From Limiplasma sp045540635 (lineage in GTDB: Bacteria > Bacillota > Clostridia > Christensenellales > Aristaeellaceae): a stretch of DNA of 34,425 bases. A program made the translations under genes and the position numbers. The notes under the pieces are model-generated. The model searched no databases. It was given only the letters and a program-made list of their open reading frames with translations, and was not told where the DNA came from. Below, one piece after another: positions 29,692 through 34,425 of the stretch; position 1 is the first letter of the stretch; each line of letters begins with the position of its first letter. Location of the stretch: positions 1 through 34,425 of the forward strand of contig JAZQHO010000025.1 in NCBI GenBank assembly GCA_045540635.1. Direction: 5' to 3'.

Positions 29692-31446
29692 TCACTCTAG
29701 GTTAATCTGTGCAGATAATTCTCCTAATTTCTTGCTGGTTTCATTATAAGCATCAACATAGTTCTTTATCAAATTCACACTTGTTTTCAGCTTTGAGAAA
29801 GATATACTTTTCAGCATATCTACACAGCTGATTTCTCGATCAATACATAATATTAAATCCATGATTGCGTTACGGATATTTTCGAATTTTCGAATTGTGT
29901 CCGCCAATTTCTTTTTCTCGCCTTGAAGCCAATCCAATCTTTTTCGTGCTGCATTTAGATTTTTCTCAATTTCCGTTTGCTGCTTTTCTCGCTTAATAGC
30001 CAACTGTAAGGCTATCGTATACATTGTTATCTCGTTGTTGTTCTTTTGAAATTCATCCTCGCAATGTCGCACCATCCCACTCGTCTTTATCAAGTCAACT
30101 TGCCACGCACGTAGCCAAGTAGCGTCAAGGCTTCTTTTGATGTCGCCCACAGACCGCTCCCAAAGCAGTTTTTGAATTGGAAGCCCATCCCAGAAATCAT
30201 TTTTTGAGAGAAACCTCTTGATTTTTCTGTAAAAATCTTCTCTTATTCGTTTGTAATCGCTGTTAAGCAGAGATACAAAATAAGATTCCGACAATTCAAG
30301 AAAACTACTTGCTTTCTTATGCGTGTCTTCAGCATAATAAACAATATGATCGGAGTTCATTATATCTATTTTGGGTGAAAACTCTATAACTTGCTGTATG
30401 TTTTCTACAGTCAAACTTGAACTGTACGCTATATTGATAATTTCTACCGTATCAGCTAACGAGGTCAACTGAGAAGTATTTTGCTCTAATATAGCTTGTG
30501 CTTTATTCTGTGAATTATAATCGCATTTTCTATTCAATAGCTCTTGTAACAGCACACTCAAAGAATCCTCGTGTTTTTCAGTTGGGTACCAAATTGCTAG
30601 TATTGACTTGTCTGCTAACTCTTTTCTTCTTTTGTCAAAAGCTATTTGACTTTCTGCGTCGGTGATTTTCGGTTTCTCTAAGAATGCGAAATTTGACAGT
30701 AGCGATTCGCCCGTTTGAAGTTGAAGAAGTTCCAACGGACGATCACTAAGCAACGAGCATCCCAAGAAAAGAAAAGAGGAATGTATTAGCATATATGCAA
30801 GCATCTCTAAATAGGATCCTTTTTTAAACTTGACCTTTTCTGTTTTATCCCTTTTTTCTTTAAGAGCCCCATATATCCTTTCATATTCTTCCTCTGTCAA
30901 AACTCTAGATGAACTATCATCCACATCGCCATGCAGCTTAAATAAAATATGATTATTCTCTCTAATTCCTGGTTCTACAACGGCCATAGGTGCAATATGC
31001 GTACTTGGTGTCATAGTATGAGAAAAACCAGCACTTTGCTGACCATAAACAATTTCCAAAACCTTATCATAATTAGTGGTAACCACCATACCGTTGAACA
31101 AACGTGGCAGTAACTTTTGACTCTCCCGAAAAGTCTTTCCATTTAATTTTGATGATGCAAACTCACCTGCAAATATGTTATTGAAGGCGGTATTTCCCAC
31201 TTCATTACGAACGAGTGTTGCTGCTTCTTCATACTTATTATCTTTTAATAAATCCTCAACATTTGAAGATGCCACATATCCCGAAATCATTTTTTTCAGA
31301 ACATCTTTCCATGATGGATAAAATGGTATAGACATTCCCGCACCAACAAACGGAACAATCCTTCCTTTACTTACAAGTTCTGATAGCTTATCAAAGTAAG
31401 TCTTGTTAGAGGTTGAGCATGCCATAACTTCTTCAAAAGTAATCAT
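29692..31446 (-). CDS. SIR2-domain protein, probable anti-phage NADase
   Basis: 584 aa. The N-terminal SIR2-like domain (about 25-270) has the NAD-binding PFVGAGMS (33-39), TTNYD (123-127), KLHGD (170-174, catalytic-type His172) and LGCSLLSD (228-235). The remaining 300 residues are helical with a coiled coil near 485-530 and show no known motif. Bacterial SIR2_2-type proteins such as ThsA, DSR1/2 and SIR2-HerA partners drain NAD+ when they sense phage. A stand-alone protein with its own helical sensor half fits this group by inference. The ATG at 31446 follows AAGGTGG. The gene is much more AT-rich than the host, and it sits in a tRNA island next to a toxin-antitoxin pair. Confidence 0.85.
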   Translation of the reverse strand: MITFEEVMACSTSNKTYFDKLSELVSKGRIVPFVGAGMSIPFYPSWKDVLKKMISGYVASSNVEDLLKDNKYEEAATLVRNEVGNTAFNNIFAGEFASSKLNGKTFRESQKLLPRLFNGMVVTTNYDKVLEIVYGQQSAGFSHTMTPSTHIAPMAVVEPGIRENNHILFKLHGDVDDSSSRVLTEEEYERIYGALKEKRDKTEKVKFKKGSYLEMLAYMLIHSSFLFLGCSLLSDRPLELLQLQTGESLLSNFAFLEKPKITDAESQIAFDKRRKELADKSILAIWYPTEKHEDSLSVLLQELLNRKCDYNSQNKAQAILEQNTSQLTSLADTVEIINIAYSSSLTVENIQQVIEFSPKIDIMNSDHIVYYAEDTHKKASSFLELSESYFVSLLNSDYKRIREDFYRKIKRFLSKNDFWDGLPIQKLLWERSVGDIKRSLDATWLRAWQVDLIKTSGMVRHCEDEFQKNNNEITMYTIALQLAIKREKQQTEIEKNLNAARKRLDWLQGEKKKLADTIRKFENIRNAIMDLILCIDREISCVDMLKSISFSKLKTSVNLIKNYVDAYNETSKKLGELSAQINLE

Positions 31447-31549
31447 CCAAATTCCACCTTACATATGTATATATTATTTGAAGCAAACAAAACAAGCTTC
31501 AATTTCCAAACTAAAAACTCGTTCATGTCGCTTCATTCTTACTGTATAT

Positions 31550-31578
31550 AGTATATCTTTTGGGGAGCAAATTGTAAA
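31550..31578 (-). promoter_or_regulatory. Promoter of the SIR2 gene
   Basis: On the minus strand TTTACA (31578-31573), a 17-bp spacer and TATACT (31555-31550), about 100 bp upstream of the start. Confidence 0.7.
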
Positions 31579-31808
31579 GAATGGATAATAAATACAAACA
31601 CTATTGTTTAAAAATAGGTGCCTGAATATCTGGTTACATAAGACATCACTTGCAAAAATATAATTAATATTTGAATCGTCGAAAACACCATAATAATATG
31701 TAGGTCAACGACTTTGTTAATACAGATAATCAAATCAATAGAAATATGGAAGCTGACGTGAGTATTCGTATGCCGTGTAGTCTTTGCGAAAGCTCTATAA
31801 CGATGATA

Positions 31809-31839
31809 AACCACCTTGCCGAGACCCGGCAAGGCGGTT
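31809..31839 (-). terminator. Hairpin after the toxin gene
   Basis: AACCACCTTGCC (31809-31820) pairs with GGCAAGGCGGTT (31828-31839) with one mismatched pair. The tail on the minus strand is only TTTATC, so the terminator is weak. Confidence 0.55.
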
Positions 31840-31842
31840 CCT

Positions 31843-32169
31843 TTACATCTCCATACTTGTAAGCGCACTGACCTGATCTCTCCGGGCGTAGATGACCGCA
31901 AAGACCTGTACCAGCTTTTTCTCCTCATCGATCCAGAAGTATATCAGGTAATTCTTGACGGCTTTCATCCGCACGCCTTCACTGCGCCAGGGTTCTTCGT
32001 CTACCAAACGGACGCGCCCAGGCATATGGGCGAGAGATGCCATTGTGGAAGCCAGCAGCCGTAGCGTGTTCTGTGCGGCATCAGGCGCAAACAGCTCATT
32101 GGTGATATAGTCTCTGATCTCCCGCAGCTGCTCCTGCGCCTGTGCAGTGACTCTAACTTCGTACTCCAT
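31843..32169 (-). CDS. RelE/ParE-type toxin
   Basis: 108 aa. It has the RelE/ParE fold pattern: a start with VRVTAQAQEQLREIRDYI, a central MPGRVRLVDEEPW turn and a C-terminal KAVKNYLIYFWIDEEKK, followed by VQVFAVIYARRD. Most members cut mRNA on the ribosome or poison gyrase, and the sequence does not decide between them. The ATG at 32169 lies 2 bp after the antitoxin stop, so translation is coupled. It may help keep island B in the population. Confidence 0.9.
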   Translation of the reverse strand: MEYEVRVTAQAQEQLREIRDYITNELFAPDAAQNTLRLLASTMASLAHMPGRVRLVDEEPWRSEGVRMKAVKNYLIYFWIDEEKKLVQVFAVIYARRDQVSALTSMEM

Positions 32170-32171
32170 GC

Positions 32172-32468
32172 TTACTCTCCGCGAAGCAAATCCGCGATGG
32201 CAGCCTCCAAGGGGACAGAATCACCCTGTTTGGCCTGTGTGAGACCACGGCTCATCATGGCATTGAAGTCAGCATCGCTCATGGTGTCGCGGGTGGGAAT
32301 GCCCGCAGGTACAGTCATGGAAAAGGGCAGCCCCTTCCGCATGATGATCTGACGATAAAGGGAATTGATCACGACGGATACAGGCAGACCAAGCTGTGCC
32401 AGGATCCCTTCTGCCTGCTCCTTGATCTCCGGCTCGACGCGAGCCATAACATTGGAACTCTTTGCCAT
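32172..32468 (-). CDS. RelB/DinJ-type antitoxin
   Basis: 98 aa. The N-terminal ribbon-helix-helix (SSNVMARVEPEIKEQAEGIL, GLPVSVVINSLYRQII) is typical of RelB/DinJ. The C-terminal tail binds the toxin. The ATG at 32468 follows AAAGGAG; the frame extends to a GTG at 32477 that overlaps the ribosome site. A perfect palindrome over the -35 box suggests autorepression. Confidence 0.9.
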   Translation of the reverse strand: MAKSSNVMARVEPEIKEQAEGILAQLGLPVSVVINSLYRQIIMRKGLPFSMTVPAGIPTRDTMSDADFNAMMSRGLTQAKQGDSVPLEAAIADLLRGE

Positions 32469-32491
32469 GGGGTTCACTCCTTTCTTGGTTT

Positions 32492-32524
32492 ATTATATGC
32501 GAATGTATTGCGAATTGCAATACA
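32492..32524 (-). promoter_or_regulatory. Promoter and operator of the toxin-antitoxin operon
   Basis: On the minus strand TTGCAA (32520-32515), a 17-bp spacer and TATAAT (32497-32492). The -35 box lies in the palindrome TGTATTGC-GAATT-GCAATACA (32504-32524), the likely RelB site. Confidence 0.8.
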
Positions 32525-32623
32525 TTTTGATGGGCGCGATACCACCTTTTTCAAGGTCTATACACCACCAAATCACATCAGAAACCCGGACAAATACTAT
32601 GTTTTTGAACGATTGATTCCAGC

Positions 32624-32669
32624 GTTCGGGACCAAAAGGTCGCAGGTTCAAATCCTGTCACCTCGACCA
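32624..32669 (+). repeat. Right attachment site: right end of island B
   Basis: An exact 46-bp copy of tRNA-Pro 18849-18894. It marks where the islands end and the original chromosome downstream of tRNA-Pro resumes. Confidence 0.95.
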
Positions 32670-32672
32670 CAT

Positions 32673-32715
32673 AATCACGCAGCTTTTGATACAAAGGCTG
32701 CGTGATTTCCTTTTT
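32673..32715 (+). terminator. Probable original tRNA-Pro terminator
   Basis: AATCACGCAGC (32673-32683) pairs with GCTGCGTGATT (32697-32707), followed by TCCTTTTT. It resembles the tRNA-Ser terminator at 18450-18492, supporting a native chromosomal origin. Confidence 0.85.
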
Positions 32716-32948
32716 ACCCCCTAGCGTGAAAATCCTTGATAGCAGGCACTTTCTCAGATGGTTTCGCGAAATTGTTCGCTTCAGCTGCTTTGAATAAAGA
32801 AAAACCGCCCAGGCAGGTAGCTTCAGTATTTCTCTGAAATTACCCCCCCTTGGGCAGTTTTGGTGTTTCGCCAAATAGTGTGTGGCTTTTGTCACCATCG
32901 GATTTCATGTGTTTAGAGCTTTCACTTTAGTTCTCACTCACATTCTGA
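32716..32948. other. Gap before the Crp/Fnr gene
   Basis: No gene. An imperfect inverted repeat pairs AAACCGCCCA (about 32800) with TTGGGCAGTTT (about 32850). The apparent minus-strand ORF here is a shadow running through the tRNA fragment. Confidence 0.4.
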
Positions 32949-32977
32949 TTGCCAATTATCGTGTTTGTGTATATAAT
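32949..32977 (+). promoter_or_regulatory. Promoter of the Crp/Fnr-type regulator
   Basis: TTGCCA (32949-32954), a 17-bp spacer and TATAAT (32972-32977), 33 bp before the ATG. Confidence 0.8.
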
Positions 32978-33010
32978 ATACATATGATACATTGAACAAG
33001 GAGGATTCGC

Positions 33011-33667
33011 ATGGAGTTCTCATCATTTTTCCCTGTGTGGAGCCGTCTGACGGCAGAGCAGCAGACAGTCCTTTCCAGCAGTGTTTTCAGCCGTAAGGTA
33101 AAAAAAGGCGATGTGATTCACAACGGCGATGCAGACTGCACCGGACTTCTCCTTGTCCGCAGCGGTCAGCTTCGGGCATTTATCCTGTCTGAGGATGGAC
33201 GCGAAATCACCATCTACAGACTGTTTGAGCGCGATCTGTGCCTGTTTTCCGCGTCCTGCATGATGCGTTCCATTCAATTTGATGTAACCATTGAAGCAGA
33301 AAAGGATACTGAACTTTGGGTGATTCCTGCTGAAACCTACAAGCGGGTTATGGAAGAATCCGCGCCGCTGTCCAACTTCACCAACGAAGTCATGGCGACG
33401 AGATTTTCCGACGTCATGTGGCTTGTTGAGCAGATCATGTGGAAGAGCTTCGACAAGCGATTGGCCTCTTTCTTGCTGGAGGAAGCCGCCATCGAGGGCA
33501 CGAACGAACTGAAGATCACCCATGAGATCATCGGCAACCACATGGGCAATCCACGCGAGGTTGTCACCCGCATGCTGCGCTATTTCCAGAATGAAGGCAT
33601 GGTGAAGCTGTCACGCGGAACGATAGAGATCACAGACGAAGATGCGCTGAGAAATTTGGCTGAATAA
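33011..33667 (+). CDS. Crp/Fnr-family transcriptional regulator
   Basis: 218 aa. It has an N-terminal cyclic-nucleotide-binding-type beta-barrel (about 10-120, with GLLLVRSGQLRAFILSEDGR), a long dimer helix (about 128-160) and a C-terminal winged helix with NHMGNPREVVTRMLRYFQ as the recognition part. There is no N-terminal cysteine cluster for an Fnr-type FeS centre, so the signal may be a small molecule or a redox change at scattered cysteines (Cys43, Cys77, Cys82). The ATG at 33011 follows AAGGAGG. It converges with a rhodanese lipoprotein gene, a pairing that suggests sulfur or redox stress control, though only by proximity. Confidence 0.9.
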   Translation: MEFSSFFPVWSRLTAEQQTVLSSSVFSRKVKKGDVIHNGDADCTGLLLVRSGQLRAFILSEDGREITIYRLFERDLCLFSASCMMRSIQFDVTIEAEKDTELWVIPAETYKRVMEESAPLSNFTNEVMATRFSDVMWLVEQIMWKSFDKRLASFLLEEAAIEGTNELKITHEIIGNHMGNPREVVTRMLRYFQNEGMVKLSRGTIEITDEDALRNLAE

Positions 33668-33670
33668 ACG

Positions 33671-33710
33671 AACGCTCTGTACAGAATCGAAACTGTACAG
33701 GGCGTTTTTA
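33671..33710 (+). terminator. Terminator after the Crp/Fnr gene
   Basis: AACGCTCTGTACAG (33671-33684) pairs with CTGTACAGGGCGTT (33693-33706), with one weak pair, then TTTT. Confidence 0.88.
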
Positions 33711-33724
33711 TGTTGAATGGTGGT

Positions 33725-34123
33725 TCAATCCGTGACGACCTCTCCCGGCCAGTCGATAATTCCGCCGAATTCGATGATGTTGGTATAGCCCAGCTTCACT
33801 AGCTTATCGGACGCCTGCTTGGAGCGATTGCCGCTGCGGCAATAGACCATGATCAGTTGATCTTTATCGGGCAGTTGGGCAATCTCTTCCGTGCCTATGG
33901 TCTCGTTGGGGACCACGATTGCGCCGGGAATATGTCCTGCTGCGAATTCTTCATGGGTGCGCACATCGAGGATGATGTAGTTTTCTTCCTTTTCCATCAT
34001 CTCAACCGCTTCCTGCATGGTGATCTGGCGATAAGTATTTGCTTCGGGAACCGGCTTCGGTGCAGGTGATGTGCAGCCGGTCAGAAGAAGCGTCATCATC
34101 AGAAGTATCGGTATTTTTTTCAT
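33725..34123 (-). CDS. Rhodanese-domain lipoprotein
   Basis: 132 aa. It has a lipoprotein signal with lipobox LLTGC (Cys17), then one rhodanese domain (about 32-130) with the active-site loop VYCRSGNRSKQA, the DVRTHEEFAAGHIPGA signature and a C-terminal GGIIDWPG. It is anchored outside the membrane and may carry sulfur or act in thiol stress. The ATG at 34123 follows AAGGAGGG. Confidence 0.92.
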   Translation of the reverse strand: MKKIPILLMMTLLLTGCTSPAPKPVPEANTYRQITMQEAVEMMEKEENYIILDVRTHEEFAAGHIPGAIVVPNETIGTEEIAQLPDKDQLIMVYCRSGNRSKQASDKLVKLGYTNIIEFGGIIDWPGEVVTD

Positions 34124-34173
34124 TAAGATCCCTCCTTAGAGTTATGAATTTCTCCCTGCGTTTGTTTGTACTG

Positions 34174-34182
34174 ATTATACCA
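34174..34182 (-). promoter_or_regulatory. Extended -10 promoter of the rhodanese gene
   Basis: On the minus strand TGGTATAAT, about 50 bp upstream of the start. No convincing -35 box. Confidence 0.55.
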
Positions 34183-34214
34183 CAAACGCGCCCGGTCTTC
34201 CGTGACGATATCAC

Positions 34215-34249
34215 ATAAAAACGGCCTGCCGGCAGATTGCCGACAGGCC
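34215..34249 (-). terminator. Terminator of the short TGA-broken ORF
   Basis: GGCCTG/CAGGCC and CGGCA/TGCCG stems are separated by one mismatch, loop GAT. On the minus strand five T follow. Confidence 0.8.
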
Positions 34250-34263
34250 CTTGTCAGGGAAGA

Positions 34264-34359
34264 TTATACTTCCGTCTTCCACAGACCGTGGAGATTGCAG
34301 TAGGCGTATACGGCGATGGGCTTGTCATCTCACGGAATAAACGCCTTGTTGGTTAACAT
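34264..34359 (-). pseudogene. 31-codon ORF with an in-frame TGA
   Basis: An ATG at 34359 with upstream GAGGGG reads MLTNKAFIP, then TGA (34332-34330), then continues in frame as DDKPIAVYAYCNLHGLWK and ends with TAA at 34264, just before a terminator. The part after the TGA reads like normal protein. A G-to-T change in a GGA codon would explain the stop. It may be a broken small gene; a selenocysteine role is unlikely because no hairpin follows the TGA. The family is not recognised. Confidence 0.45.
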
Positions 34360-34425
34360 CGGAACCCCTCTATAATGAGATGATTCCGATTAATACCCGG
34401 TTCTCTTACTTAATCAGCACCAGCG

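Larger units (their letters stand above)
31447..31842. other. AT-rich spacer between SIR2 gene and toxin gene
   Basis: No gene. It contains the SIR2 promoter (31550-31578) and the toxin-antitoxin terminator-like hairpin; otherwise nothing was recognised. Confidence 0.5.

Noticed and set aside
28752..32669. tRNA-Pro copies as real tRNA genes
   Set aside because: Both downstream copies lack the acceptor 5' strand and the D arm. They are attachment-site remnants only.
32578..32898. Minus-strand ORF of 106 codons containing VTGFEPATFWSRT
   Set aside because: This peptide is the reverse reading of the tRNA-Pro fragment, a well-known false ORF; no ribosome site or family supports it.
34264..34359. 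Selenoprotein with TGA as selenocysteine
   Set aside because: No stem-loop follows the TGA as a bacterial SECIS requires, and the position aligns more naturally with a mutated glycine codon.

Overview
The window looks like chromosome from a GC-rich Bacillota, probably a gut clostridium of the Oscillospiraceae type. The grounds are YesN/LytS-type two-component genes, strong AGGAGG ribosome binding sites, TTGACA/TATAAT promoters and plant-fibre esterases. The genus cannot be fixed from sequence alone. A tRNA-Pro gene near 18.8 kb separates a GC-rich metabolic region from a block of integrated, more AT-rich DNA. Ordinary chromosome appears to resume after 32.67 kb.

Region 1 (1-17.1 kb) is a carbohydrate-use locus. 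On the minus strand lie a glucuronoyl esterase (CE15) and the start of a GH3 glycosidase whose domains appear to be in swapped order. A sugar-binding lipoprotein and a LytS-type kinase overlap by 4 bp. The YesN-type response regulator converges on them. Divergent from the kinase is a complete sugar ABC importer (binding protein, double ATPase, two permeases) in the same gene order as E. coli ytfQ-ytfR-ytfT-yjfF. The likely logic is that the lipoprotein senses a furanose-type sugar, the kinase and regulator switch on the importer, and the nearby hydrolases release the sugar. An oxidoreductase/VOC pair, a CE1-type feruloyl esterase, a membrane-protein/PP2C-phosphatase pair and an HSL-family esterase follow.

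Region 2 (17.4-18.9 kb) has a secreted AT-rich orphan and three tRNA genes, Ser(CGA), Thr(CGT) and Pro(CGG), all reading NCG codons.

Region 3 (18.85-32.67 kb) is a tandem integration site. The last 46-48 bp of tRNA-Pro are repeated exactly at 28752 and 32624, giving two islands end to end. Island A (about 9.9 kb) carries a tyrosine integrase, a repressor and phage-like divergent promoters, an ArdC-like antirestriction protein, a serine resolvase, a solitary resolvase-type HTH protein, a second regulator with three palindromic operators, a helicase, and three arrays of 21-bp repeats. One small ORF has in-frame TAG codons and the helicase gene is interrupted by a TAG. No relaxase, capsid or secretion genes were seen. 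Island B (about 3.9 kb) has no integrase. It carries a SIR2-domain protein, likely an anti-phage NADase, a RelBE-type toxin-antitoxin pair and a decayed gene fragment. Island B is probably older and may be moved by island A's integrase.

Region 4 (32.7-34.4 kb) has a Crp/Fnr-type regulator, a rhodanese lipoprotein and a very short ORF broken by TGA.
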